A DNA stretch of 59,739 nucleotides, taken from positions 1 through 59,739 of IMG/VR virus record IMGVR_UViG_3300042691_019723. One strand, 5' to 3'. A program made the translations under genes and the position numbers. Shown here one piece after another: positions 1 to 7,445 of the stretch (its first letter is position 1; every line of letters starts with the position of its first letter). The DNA is from a virus. The notes beneath the pieces were generated by a model. It was not told the origin of the DNA. It searched no databases and saw nothing but the letters and a program-made list of their open reading frames with translations.

Positions 1-1879
1 GCATTCCAATAAAATTCACACTGGGGAAATTATCACGAAGATTCCGAAGAAGAAGGTCGGTAAATGAACTGGCATTATTCCAATTCTTTTCAGAGAACTT
101 ATAGACATTTCCAGTCTTACGATCCCGCAGATAAGCATTATCAGTCACATAATTACATCCCAAATAAGACTCTCCATTCTCCCAATTGCGTTTGATTTCA
201 CGATAATACTTCAAAGGAGCAGCTTCACCATCAGTTAGAACAACACACTGAACTTTCTGCAGTTTGTTCTCACTTTGGAATTTGGGGAGGATTTGATGTA
301 AGGCAACAAGTGACTCATTCAAAGGAGTGCCTGAAAGAGTCATTCTGTGAGGAGCTTGATAGGCACAATAGGCAGAACGGTCGTGATATTTGGCAACCCG
401 ATAAATGTTCTTGAGTTGAGTATCAAGAACCGAACTTTTTACTTTGCTGGTAAGAATGTTCATCAAACCAAAGGAATAATCAATTACCAGTTCATTTTCT
501 TTACGAGGAGTATGTTCTTTAGGAGTACTAGTCACTTTACCATCAGCATCATATGAAGACCTATAGTTCCAATCATTTGTAAAGGCATAAACCTCAAAAG
601 GAATATTCACCTTATTACAGAACCAGATAAGATTATAAAGTTGCTTGACAGTATCCATAAGAACATTACTCATAGAACCAGACCAGTCCAGAACGAAAAC
701 CAGACCGTGATTCTTACCGTTGGCAAATGTGGTTACTTTCTTAAATAAATCCTCCTGATACTTATAAGTATGAAGTTTGGTGCAGTCCAGAACACCAGTC
801 TTTGAGACAGATGCACGGGCATAGGAATCTGCTGCCTTACGGCATTCAAATTCTTTCACCAGATAATTAACTTCCTTTTGTGCAGAACGCTTAAAATTCA
901 CATAATCACTATCAACAGTATCAAAAATATTAACATCGTCCTGAATATAAACTTGCTTTTCCCAGGTTTCTTTACAGTTTTCGTGAATAATTTGATTTGA
1001 AATAATCACGGAATCCATATTCAGTTTGGGAAGTTCAAGATAGATATTCTCATGGATACTATTATTAATGAGTTCTTTCAGGTTTTCCTCAAGAGAATTC
1101 ATAGTCTTCACATCTGGTTCGGCGTGTTCTCCACCAGTCTGTTGAATATTTTGGTTGTCAAACTTTTTACCTTGAGTTTGTTGCTCAGACCCAGAAGTTT
1201 GTTGCTTATCCTCACCACCTTCACCATCCTCTTCGGGAAAAAGTTCTTGCTGTTCTTCGGATTTATCTCCAGCACCAGATCCAGGAGACTGTTCGTGATT
1301 ATCAATACTGGGAAGTTGAATGGTTTCTTCCTGCTTTTGAGTGCAGTATTCATAAAGAACCTTGGCAGCATCCAGAGTTTCAGTAAAAGTCTCTGCCTTA
1401 CCAATCATATCTACGATTTCCTGTTCCCTCTTGGTGAATTCAAGAGTCAAGAAATTGCCAACCTTGAAGTAAAGATTCACACGGTCGGCAAGATTATAGG
1501 TTGAAAGGTCATCGTCGCCAACCTGAAAGAAATCATCTTCCTGAAGTTCCCGATAGGCAGCATAGAAGGTCTTTGCCAGACCGGCATAACGACGCTTCAT
1601 TAGTTTCTCCACACGGGCATCCTCACACACATTCACAAACTGTGGAGGAACCTGAACCTGCTCCGTCCAGTCCTCATCAGGCGTGTAGAGAGCGTGAGAG
1701 ACTTCGTGAGCAACCAACATATCATAAACTCCACTACTTGCCTTCTGCCACATAGGAAGCGTCAGAACCCGCGTATGAACGTTAAAGCAGGCAGTCTCAA
1801 CCTTCTTGTGTTCCACAATCAGGTCTTCCGTTGCCAGAAGACGGGCGAGCATACCTTTTACTTCAAAATTTACGGTCAT
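1..1879 (-). CDS. CobT-like metallopeptidase/vWA protein, partial (3' end beyond window)
   Basis: I translated this frame by hand; it is open from the ATG at 1879 to the window edge (626 codons) and lacks its stop, so the gene is partial. Residues 58-62 read HEVSH, a zinc HExxH motif, followed at about 83-91 by NVCEDARVE, the usual position of the third (Glu) ligand. A Gln/Glu/Gly-rich low-complexity linker lies near residues 190-240. Around residue 395 FVLDWSGSM gives the DxSxS metal-binding (MIDAS) signature of a von Willebrand A domain. This architecture matches CobT-like/vWA proteins common in cyanophages, where they often accompany a CobS/MoxR-type AAA+ ATPase (not seen here). Known for the family: vWA and MoxR partners remodel protein complexes or insert metals. 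The substrate here is unknown. It follows a terminator and a -10-like box. Confidence 0.8.
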   Translation of the reverse strand, partial: MTVNFEVKGMLARLLATEDLIVEHKKVETACFNVHTRVLTLPMWQKASSGVYDMLVAHEVSHALYTPDEDWTEQVQVPPQFVNVCEDARVEKLMKRRYAGLAKTFYAAYRELQEDDFFQVGDDDLSTYNLADRVNLYFKVGNFLTLEFTKREQEIVDMIGKAETFTETLDAAKVLYEYCTQKQEETIQLPSIDNHEQSPGSGAGDKSEEQQELFPEEDGEGGEDKQQTSGSEQQTQGKKFDNQNIQQTGGEHAEPDVKTMNSLEENLKELINNSIHENIYLELPKLNMDSVIISNQIIHENCKETWEKQVYIQDDVNIFDTVDSDYVNFKRSAQKEVNYLVKEFECRKAADSYARASVSKTGVLDCTKLHTYKYQEDLFKKVTTFANGKNHGLVFVLDWSGSMSNVLMDTVKQLYNLIWFCNKVNIPFEVYAFTNDWNYRSSYDADGKVTSTPKEHTPRKENELVIDYSFGLMNILTSKVKSSVLDTQLKNIYRVAKYHDRSAYCAYQAPHRMTLSGTPLNESLVALHQILPKFQSENKLQKVQCVVLTDGEAAPLKYYREIKRNWENGESYLGCNYVTDNAYLRDRKTGNVYKFSEKNWNNASSFTDLLLRNLRDNFPSVNFIGM

Positions 1880-1904
1880 TTGAGTTCGTTTGTCTTATGA
1901 ACGT

Positions 1905-1910
1905 ATTATA
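1905..1910 (-). promoter_or_regulatory. Possible -10 box for the CobT-like gene
   Basis: Read on the minus strand this is TATAAT, preceded by TTTTG and 26 bases before the ATG at 1879. I see no convincing -35 because the upstream bases are the T-run and stem of a terminator. It is supported only by the hexamer match and its position. Confidence 0.4.
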
Positions 1911-1911
1911 C

Positions 1912-1938
1912 AAAAAAAGAGGGTGGTAAAACCCTCTT
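1912..1938 (-). terminator. Rho-independent terminator after the 146-aa gene
   Basis: On the minus strand an 8-bp stem AAGAGGGT/ACCCTCTT with a 6-base loop is followed by seven T. It lies 24 bases after the stop of the gene ending at 1962 and separates it from the CobT-like gene. Confidence 0.85.
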
Positions 1939-1940
1939 GT

Positions 1941-1961
1941 GTGCCAGTTTTGGAAGTGGTC
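1941..1961 (-). repeat. Dispersed intergenic motif copy 1 (AACTGGCACA type)
   Basis: On the plus strand it reads GTGCCAGTT, five variable bases, AAGTGG. Related copies at 59093-59113 and 59515-59534 also lie just after a minus-strand stop codon. Function unknown; a 3'-end processing or termination role is only a guess. Confidence 0.5.
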
Positions 1962-2402
1962 TTAACGTCCCTGCCTTTTCATAAAGGCAGCAAAAGCGGG
2001 TGAATTTATTCCTGTATTTGGATCTTCCATTGCTTTTTGCTTTTTACTCTTTGCTTTTCTTTGTCTCTCCTCATAATCTTCAGGATTATTGCGAGCCTCT
2101 TGTGCTTCAACAATACTCTGTCTCCACCCTTCGCTCATATTTGCCATAATCGCAAATGCCGCTTCTGGTGTTTCGGCATATCCACCTTCAAGAAGATATG
2201 AACGGATGATATCAAAGGGGTCGGTTTCTTCTTTTACTGGATTATGAACTCTGGCAGGTCCAGCATCTTTCATTAATCTTTTATTTTTAGTCGATTTTGT
2301 AATTCTTTCTGGCGCTTCCTCATCAAGTTTCTCTACCTCTTCTTGAGGTTGATGAACCAGGCTATAAGCCTTATAAAGATCTTTAACTTCTTGTTCTCTC
2401 AT
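1962..2402 (-). CDS. Hypothetical protein with EGYA/MSxxW motif
   Basis: A 146-aa, highly charged, probably soluble protein of unknown function. Around residues 70-95 it carries LLEGGYAETPEAAFAIMANM followed by SEGWRQSI. The same pattern (L-x-x-x-GYA...MSxxW) is in the 52-aa protein at 9276-9434, so the two share a small helical domain. The N-terminal half is rich in Lys/Glu and ends in a basic stretch (RQRKAKSKKQKA near residue 118). It is preceded by a perfect late-promoter octamer 20 bases upstream and followed by a terminator, so it looks like a monocistronic late gene. Late expression suggests a virion or morphogenesis role, but this is inference. Confidence 0.8.
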   Translation of the reverse strand: MREQEVKDLYKAYSLVHQPQEEVEKLDEEAPERITKSTKNKRLMKDAGPARVHNPVKEETDPFDIIRSYLLEGGYAETPEAAFAIMANMSEGWRQSIVEAQEARNNPEDYEERQRKAKSKKQKAMEDPNTGINSPAFAAFMKRQGR

Positions 2403-2416
2403 TTTTCCAAGACTTT

Positions 2417-2569
2417 TTAGTTATTTATAAAAAAAGAAGCATCCCCATGAAGGAGACGCTTCTTGAGTGCCTGCCGACGTGCCTTTGCTTGTCGGAGTGC
2501 CTGAGGTTTGAGTTTTCGTTTCTGCTCCTTTTTGGAGTGGTGTTGCCAGTTTGGAATTTGCTTTGCCAT
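2417..2569 (-). CDS. Small basic protein (50 aa)
   Basis: Hand-read ORF too short for routine calling. It starts MAKQIPNWQHHSKKEQKRKL and continues with a repeated basic pattern (QARRQA-like: RQAKARRQALKKRL). About a third of the residues are Lys/Arg and none is strongly hydrophobic, so it could bind nucleic acid. The last ten codons run through the stem and T-run of the terminator at 2429-2462, so an mRNA ending there would lose the stop codon unless some transcripts read through; the C-terminal end is therefore uncertain. A longer overlapping ORF in another frame (2425-2676) is rejected because it runs through the 3' end of the dehydrogenase gene and has no family-like composition. Function unknown. 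Confidence 0.6.
   Translation of the reverse strand: MAKQIPNWQHHSKKEQKRKLKPQALRQAKARRQALKKRLLHGDASFFINN
2422..2429 (-). promoter_or_regulatory. Late promoter TATAAATA
   Basis: Exact T4-type late octamer on the minus strand, 20 bases before the ATG at 2402 and immediately downstream of a terminator T-run. It would be recognised by RNA polymerase carrying the gp55 sigma factor encoded at 6393-6911. Confidence 0.75.
2429..2462 (-). terminator. Rho-independent terminator for the gp46-dehydrogenase side
   Basis: On the minus strand an 11-bp stem (GAAGCGTCTCC with GGGGATGCTTC, two G-U pairs) and a 5-base loop precede seven T. It lies inside the 3' end of the 50-aa ORF and ends where the late promoter at 2422 begins, giving a compact terminator/promoter switch point. 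Confidence 0.8.
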
Positions 2570-2602
2570 CGCAGTGGGTTGTGAATGGGTCTATTATAGC
2601 GG

Positions 2603-3391
2603 TCAGGTGACTGACCAGTCAATAACGGTTCTGATTTCCTGATTGTACTTCCATACTTCCATAAGCATATCTGCATTTATTCCATTTGCTTCCATTTGGA
2701 CAATTAATGAATTTAAATCTTTGGGGAAGCAGGTTCCGCCGAAACCACGATCATTATCAAATCCAGGAACTTTGGTGTGAGAATTACCAATTCTACTGTC
2801 GGCAACTACACCAGAACAAACAGTTTCATAATTCATCCCAAGTGATTCACATAAATCATACATTTTGTTGAAGTATGCAACTTTACATGCAAGAAAACTA
2901 TTTGCAAAATATTTAATAGATTCACTTTCATTGGAGGAAGTAATCACACTTGGAATATCTGGAAAAATAGTTTTGAAAAAATTCACAAACTGTTGACATA
3001 GATTTTTATCTCCACCAACCACATTTCTTTCAGAATTTCTAAAATCTTCTACAGCATTCCTGGCGGTTAAGAATTCTGGATTATGAATAACTTTATATTT
3101 TTTAGAATATTTTTTAGTTGTTCCAATTGGGACGGTAGATTTTATAATAAAAATACCATCAACAACTTTAGGTAGATCTTTAAAGAAATTGTCTAAAATG
3201 GAAAGATCGCACTCCCCAGTTGATTTCATTGGGGTAGGCAAACAAACAAAAATAAAAGATTGATTTAAAACTTCATCCAGACTATTAAAAGATTTGTTTT
3301 TATCAACATCAAAAACTTTACAGGATACTTTATCCCTTAAATTTTGATATACAGCATTACCAACAAACCCATTTCCAATAATTCCGATCAT
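2603..3391 (-). CDS. UDP-glucose/GDP-mannose dehydrogenase family protein (short form)
   Basis: A nucleotide-sugar dehydrogenase that would oxidise a UDP- or GDP-sugar to the uronic acid with NAD+. The N-terminal Rossmann motif is GNGFVG (residues 6-11). VCLPTP and KSTVPIGTT are family blocks, and GFGGTCFPKD near residue 215-224 holds the expected catalytic Cys. At 262 aa it is much shorter than the usual 390-450 aa enzymes: the C-terminal nucleotide-sugar-binding domain is missing, so substrate binding may differ or need a partner. The start overlaps the gp46 stop as ATGA, so translation is coupled. Such genes are auxiliary genes in cyanophages, perhaps for surface-sugar modification along with the glycosyltransferase at 53166. 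The exact substrate cannot be told. Confidence 0.85.
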   Translation of the reverse strand: MIGIIGNGFVGNAVYQNLRDKVSCKVFDVDKNKSFNSLDEVLNQSFIFVCLPTPMKSTGECDLSILDNFFKDLPKVVDGIFIIKSTVPIGTTKKYSKKYKVIHNPEFLTARNAVEDFRNSERNVVGGDKNLCQQFVNFFKTIFPDIPSVITSSNESESIKYFANSFLACKVAYFNKMYDLCESLGMNYETVCSGVVADSRIGNSHTKVPGFDNDRGFGGTCFPKDLNSLIVQMEANGINADMLMEVWKYNQEIRTVIDWSVT

Positions 3392-5100
3392 ACAATCATC
3401 CTACTAAATCCTTTAACTTTATCAAATTTTATCACATTATCAAACTTATCAAGCAAATCTGATTTGTGGGAGATGACAAATATATTGGCATCTTTAATCA
3501 CGTAACGAATAATTTTAAGAAACTCATCAGTTCCAAACCCATCAAGAGAACTATCAAACACCTCATCCATAATCAATAGATTTGTGTTTACTGAATTTTT
3601 AATTTTCGCAATTTCTCTCCAAGTAAAAAGAAGTGCCAAATCAACTCGCATTTTCTCACCTTCACTAAATGAACTATATGAGAAATTCTCATGAATAGGA
3701 GACTGAATTGATTCATTAAATTCCTCATCAAGATAGAAATTAATGTAAAAATCCATCATCTGAAGATAACGATTGACCTGCTGATTGATGAATGGAAGAT
3801 ACTTCTTAATTATCTTCGTCTTTACACCATCATCTTTTAGCAACGAATATGCAAAATCATAATAAACAATTTCTTCTTTTTTCTTTGAAAGATCATCAAA
3901 TGTTTTTTGGAAATTATCTTTAAATTCCTCTAACTTTTCATGTTCAGTATTTCGGTTTTTAAGTTGTTCGGCAATAGTCTGAACTTCAGATTCAAGACCC
4001 CGGATTTGTCTCTGATTGAGTGATATCCGAGTATTGTTTTGAGAAATCTCATGATTGAGTTTTGTAATCTCCTTCGATAGAACTGTGAATTGACGCTCTC
4101 GCTCTTGTTCTAATTTAATAGTCTCCTCAAGATCTTGATAACCCCTTTGGAGTTCTTTTGCTTTATTTTGAGCATCTGCAATTCTATTTAACCGAAACTC
4201 TTCCTCTATAGTTTGAGTACAAGTGGGGCATACCGTATTTTCAGTAAAGAACTTATGCTCTTTGGTAATACCGGATACTTTTTGAGAGATTTTTCCTCTC
4301 AAATTGTTAAGCTTTACTAACTTATCTCCAGCACCAATAACTTCTTCCTGTTCCTTTGTATACCCAAATATGGACTCCTCAGTCTTGGCGTTCTCAACTA
4401 TATAAATGCCAACTTCAGCATCTAACTTGGCAATCTTTTCTTTATTGGCATTTATATTGGCATTTCCACGGTTCTCTAGTTCTTCGATGAAGTTTTTCTG
4501 CATCTTCATCTTGTCTTTAAGATTTTCTTTCTTAAGTTCAAGAGATTTAATTTGATCTTTTTGTGTGCGAATTCTATCCTTGATGAGATTATTCATTGCA
4601 GAAAAAATGCGAATGTCCAAAAGATCCTCAATCACCTCACGGCGATTTGCTGTTGTAAGTTGCATAAAAGGAACAAAAGTACTACTACCCAAAATCACAA
4701 TCTGGGTAAAAGATTTATAATTCACTTTCAGAATATTTTCTTCAAGAATTCTTTGGTTAGCACGATCATCAGCCTCCTTATGAAGAGGAGAACCATTGAC
4801 TTCAATATCAAAAATATTCGGTTTTATTCCACGACGAACAAGATATTCTCTATTGTTAATAGTAAATTCAATTTCTACCAAGCAATCCTTTTCATTTACA
4901 CTATTGACCAATTGAGGTTTATTAATACGCCTAAATGGCTTATTAAAAAGAACAAACGTAAGAGCATCCAAAACAGTAGACTTACCTGCTCCATTTGTAC
5001 CAATTATAAGGTTGGTATGATGCCTTTCAAAGTCTATTTCCGTAAATTGATTCCCGGAACTTAAAAAGTTTTTATATCGAATTTTATGAAATACTAGCAT
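3388..5100 (-). CDS. 46: gp46 recombination endonuclease subunit (Rad50/SbcC-like ATPase)
   Basis: The ATPase half of the phage Mre11-Rad50 complex, which resects DNA ends for recombination-dependent replication. Walker A is GTNGAGKST (residues 34-42). Long coiled-coil arms flank a zinc-hook CPTC near residues 293-296. The ABC signature SFSEGEKMRVDLAL is near 473 and Walker B LLIMDEVFDSS near 505-515. The length of 570 aa is close to T4 gp46 (560 aa). It overlaps the DUF3110 gene upstream by 17 bases and the dehydrogenase downstream by 4, so it sits inside a translationally coupled operon with gp47. All key motifs are intact. Confidence 0.97.
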   Translation of the reverse strand: MLVFHKIRYKNFLSSGNQFTEIDFERHHTNLIIGTNGAGKSTVLDALTFVLFNKPFRRINKPQLVNSVNEKDCLVEIEFTINNREYLVRRGIKPNIFDIEVNGSPLHKEADDRANQRILEENILKVNYKSFTQIVILGSSTFVPFMQLTTANRREVIEDLLDIRIFSAMNNLIKDRIRTQKDQIKSLELKKENLKDKMKMQKNFIEELENRGNANINANKEKIAKLDAEVGIYIVENAKTEESIFGYTKEQEEVIGAGDKLVKLNNLRGKISQKVSGITKEHKFFTENTVCPTCTQTIEEEFRLNRIADAQNKAKELQRGYQDLEETIKLEQERERQFTVLSKEITKLNHEISQNNTRISLNQRQIRGLESEVQTIAEQLKNRNTEHEKLEEFKDNFQKTFDDLSKKKEEIVYYDFAYSLLKDDGVKTKIIKKYLPFINQQVNRYLQMMDFYINFYLDEEFNESIQSPIHENFSYSSFSEGEKMRVDLALLFTWREIAKIKNSVNTNLLIMDEVFDSSLDGFGTDEFLKIIRYVIKDANIFVISHKSDLLDKFDNVIKFDKVKGFSRMIV

Positions 5101-5359
5101 TTTTGGGGGGAATTACAATATCGTCAGGAGTAACCACAGCATACTTGTAATTATACATCTTACAAGTCTTTATGGCAAGTTCATCATCGACTTCAACAAC
5201 TTCCATTTCCTTCTCATATTCTTCATCTTCTTCAAGCATCATAGCATACCTAGTTGCATCATCTTCATCTTCAAATAAAAGCAAAACTTTTTCACCATGC
5301 CTATCGCTTAAGGCATATGCACCATCATCCTTATGGTCTTTGAGTGTAAGAAGAAACAT
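5084..5359 (-). CDS. DUF3110-like small protein
   Basis: A 91-aa protein from the preferred start at 5359, where gp47 ends as TAATG and this ATG overlaps the stop; an upstream ATG at 5374 would add five residues. The block KVLLLFEDEDDATRYAMML followed by an acidic tail and VEVDDELAIKTCKMY resembles the cyanobacterial DUF3110 family (pattern VLLFE-x-x-DDAxRFAxxLE). The family is of unknown function and is almost confined to cyanobacteria, so this is probably a host-derived gene. Its place between gp47 and gp46 suggests co-translation with, and perhaps modulation of, the nuclease; that last point is inference. Confidence 0.75.
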   Translation of the reverse strand: MFLLTLKDHKDDGAYALSDRHGEKVLLLFEDEDDATRYAMMLEEDEEYEKEMEVVEVDDELAIKTCKMYNYKYAVVTPDDIVIPPKNASIS

Positions 5360-6396
5360 TATTCTACTTCGCAAGCTTGTTGATAAAGATCTTGAAATAT
5401 TCCTTTAATGATATTTTTATCGAACTCAAACTCCGAGTCATCAATATAACGATTTAGAATTGAAAGAGTATTCTCTTCCTCATCAATCTCAAAATCTTCA
5501 CTTTCCTGGATTTCAAAATTTTCAATAATTTTAAGTTCTTGAACTCCGGAGGTATAAAGTTTATCAATAAACTTTTCAAAATCTTTTTGTTTAGATTTTT
5601 TACGGACAATTACCTTAACAATTTTATTTTCATACTCACTGGCATCAAACAATTGATGTGGAGTATCTTCATAATAAATGTTATGAAATAATTTATAAGG
5701 ATTGTTAATTGGAGTATGTTCTAGAGTCTCAGTATCAAAAATATGAAACCCCCTAGTATCATTCACATCCGTCCAGTACATTTCATAAGGATTACCAAGG
5801 TAGAAAATACGTCCATTATCAGAACGAGTGTGGTAATGACCAGAAAATACCTTTTTGAACTTACTAAAAATATTCGAATCCAATCCATGTTCTTCCATAA
5901 TAAGATTACGATTTACACGAAATCCTTGAAGCTCTAAGTGTCCCATAGCAACTTTTGCCTTGGACTTCTTAATTTGATTCAAGGTTTCATCATAGTTGTC
6001 ACTACAAATCCATGGAACCATCATAATATCCAGTTCACCAACTTTAATAGTTTGTGGAGAACTATAAGTTTTAATATTTGAATAAGTTTGGAGGAGAAGA
6101 CTTGGAGAGTTTACGCTATTGGTATTCTTATAATAGCAGTCATGATTACCAATAATCATGTGAACATCATATTTCTTCAGATGTTCAAATACAACTCTCT
6201 TTGCCCACTCAAGGCTTTGATAATCGATAGATTTACGACTATCAAAAGCATCACCCATATGAATGACTGCCTCTACACCGTGTTCTTTCAAAGAAGGAAA
6301 AAACACATTTTTGTAGAAGAGTTCAAAGTGATCATGAAGATACTTGGAACCCTTTCTAGCTCCATAATGTGTATCTGTAATAACGGCGACTTTCAT
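5359..6396 (-). CDS. 47: gp47 recombination endonuclease subunit (Mre11/SbcD-like)
   Basis: The metallophosphoesterase half of the gp46/gp47 complex. The five family motifs are visible: ITDTHYG (D8, H10), HMGDAFDSR (D49), IGNHDC (near residue 84), MGHLELQG, and SGHYHTRS (near 185). The length of 345 aa compares with 339 in T4. The C-terminal third is acidic and poorly conserved, as usual for the capping and Rad50-binding parts. The start overlaps the gp55 gene by 4 bases (6393-6396), and the stop overlaps the next start as TAATG, so gp55, gp47, DUF3110, gp46 and the dehydrogenase form one coupled cluster. Confidence 0.97.
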   Translation of the reverse strand: MKVAVITDTHYGARKGSKYLHDHFELFYKNVFFPSLKEHGVEAVIHMGDAFDSRKSIDYQSLEWAKRVVFEHLKKYDVHMIIGNHDCYYKNTNSVNSPSLLLQTYSNIKTYSSPQTIKVGELDIMMVPWICSDNYDETLNQIKKSKAKVAMGHLELQGFRVNRNLIMEEHGLDSNIFSKFKKVFSGHYHTRSDNGRIFYLGNPYEMYWTDVNDTRGFHIFDTETLEHTPINNPYKLFHNIYYEDTPHQLFDASEYENKIVKVIVRKKSKQKDFEKFIDKLYTSGVQELKIIENFEIQESEDFEIDEEENTLSILNRYIDDSEFEFDKNIIKGIFQDLYQQACEVE

Positions 6397-6911
6397 CGAT
6401 TACTGCGGTATTGAATATTGTCCTTCATCGTATTGTAGTCTGAACTGCTGCCAGAAAGCAAGCTATCGTCAACCATCATAACCTCATCAAAACCGGTTCT
6501 TTCGATAATTTTAGTTTTAATGTCTAACTGCTTCTTTTCCTTCTGAATTCTTCTCAAGAAAGCATAGTGAATAATTTGAGTAAAATAAGCAAAAGGATTG
6601 CTAGTTTTATTTGGGTCGAAATTGTGAATATACTGTACGCAGTTTTCTATACCATCTGATATCATATCTTCCCTAAACATATAATTAACAAAGTTAGGTT
6701 TATATGAAAGATGGGTTGCAATTTTTAAAAAACACTCTCCAAGATAATTAGGAATTCTTGGTTTACCTTCCCAAAATCCAGATTTGGGAGGATACTTATC
6801 ATGCTTTTCAAAATATATTTTTTGAGCTTTTAATAATTTTGATCGGTAAACAATGAGGGCTTCCAATAATTCTTTATTGTTTACATAATGTTCTGATTTT
6901 TTCTTGGACAT
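6393..6911 (-). CDS. 55: gp55 late sigma factor
   Basis: The 172-aa length and the segment ENCVQYIHNFDPNKTSNPFA, followed by YFTQIIHYAFLRRIQKEKK, match the sigma region 2-like core of T4 gp55, which directs host RNA polymerase to TATAAATA late promoters. The TSNPFAYF block is the best conserved element of the family. The N-terminus is basic and there is no region 4, as expected. It is the first gene of the coupled gp55-gp47-gp46 cluster and is preceded by a near-consensus sigma-70 promoter (6953-6981), so it is probably made early or middle, before the late genes it switches on. Confidence 0.93.
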   Translation of the reverse strand: MSKKKSEHYVNNKELLEALIVYRSKLLKAQKIYFEKHDKYPPKSGFWEGKPRIPNYLGECFLKIATHLSYKPNFVNYMFREDMISDGIENCVQYIHNFDPNKTSNPFAYFTQIIHYAFLRRIQKEKKQLDIKTKIIERTGFDEVMMVDDSLLSGSSSDYNTMKDNIQYRSNR

Positions 6912-6952
6912 AATGTCATCTTTAGTTTAAAAATAAAGTATAATGTATACTT

Positions 6953-6981
6953 ATTATACCATCATCTTAAAGACTTGACAA
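6953..6981 (-). promoter_or_regulatory. Sigma-70 promoter upstream of gp55
   Basis: On the minus strand: -35 TTGTCA (positions 6976-6981), a 17-bp spacer, and -10 TATAAT (6953-6958). This is 5/6 and 6/6 to consensus with ideal spacing. The start codon at 6911 is about 40 bases downstream. Confidence 0.8.
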
Positions 6982-6982
6982 G

Positions 6983-6999
6983 TACTCAAATATTGAGTA
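6983..6999. promoter_or_regulatory. Inverted repeat next to the gp55 promoter -35
   Basis: TACTCAA-ATA-TTGAGTA, a 7-bp perfect inverted repeat with a 3-base centre, one base upstream of the -35. It could be an operator or a weak hairpin after the 134-aa gene; there is no T-run on the minus strand. Confidence 0.45.
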
Positions 7000-7039
7000 A
7001 AATACCTTTGTTGGGTTTGAAGATAAGGATTAGCTTTCT

Positions 7040-7444
7040 TTAAAGATCTTTGAATAGATTCTCTAAATTTCTTCTAGATTCTTCGACCGAAGATATATAT
7101 CCCATCTCTTTTGAGACACCGACTTTACCGCCATCCGGATTATATATTTCAGCACTGTCATCTTCACTATCATTTATGTAATTATTGTAAATATCAATAA
7201 GCTTCTGTTCTTTACTTTCAGTCATTGTTATTACACTTGAAAGTTTAATGATAAAAAAATCATCGTCAGATAGTTCAACCCAAGGTTTAACCTTTATGAA
7301 TATTCCTCTTCCATTATTAAATGATTTCATGACAACAGGATTTTGAAGAATTAATATTTCTTCTTCTTCATTATCAGCACAAACTAATGAAAATATTTCT
7401 TCACCAGAGATTAATTTTAAAATGCAGTAAAAATCTTCTCCCAT
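7040..7444 (-). CDS. Hypothetical protein, possibly LSm/Sm-like
   Basis: A 134-aa protein lying directly after UvsW (one base gap), present between uvsW and gp55 in the cyanophage order. The N-terminal half has alternating beta-like strands: FYCILKLISGEEIFSLV, then ILILQNPVVM, then VKPWVEL and FFIIKLSSVITM. This spacing recalls the small Sm-like beta-barrels noted in some marine phages, but I cannot confirm it from sequence alone. The C-terminal third is acidic and helical. If the Sm-like reading is right, it could bind RNA. Otherwise function is unknown. Confidence 0.7.
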   Translation of the reverse strand: MGEDFYCILKLISGEEIFSLVCADNEEEEILILQNPVVMKSFNNGRGIFIKVKPWVELSDDDFFIIKLSSVITMTESKEQKLIDIYNNYINDSEDDSAEIYNPDGGKVGVSKEMGYISSVEESRRNLENLFKDL

Positions 7445-7445
7445 A

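Noticed and set aside
1052-1504. 150-aa plus-strand ORF and the 98-aa minus ORF at 1108-1404
   Set aside because: Both are shadows of the CobT-like gene, which is open across the whole region with clear HExxH and vWA motifs.
2425-2676. 83-aa minus-strand ORF
   Set aside because: It overlaps the end of the dehydrogenase in another frame and covers a better 50-aa gene; composition is not coding-like.
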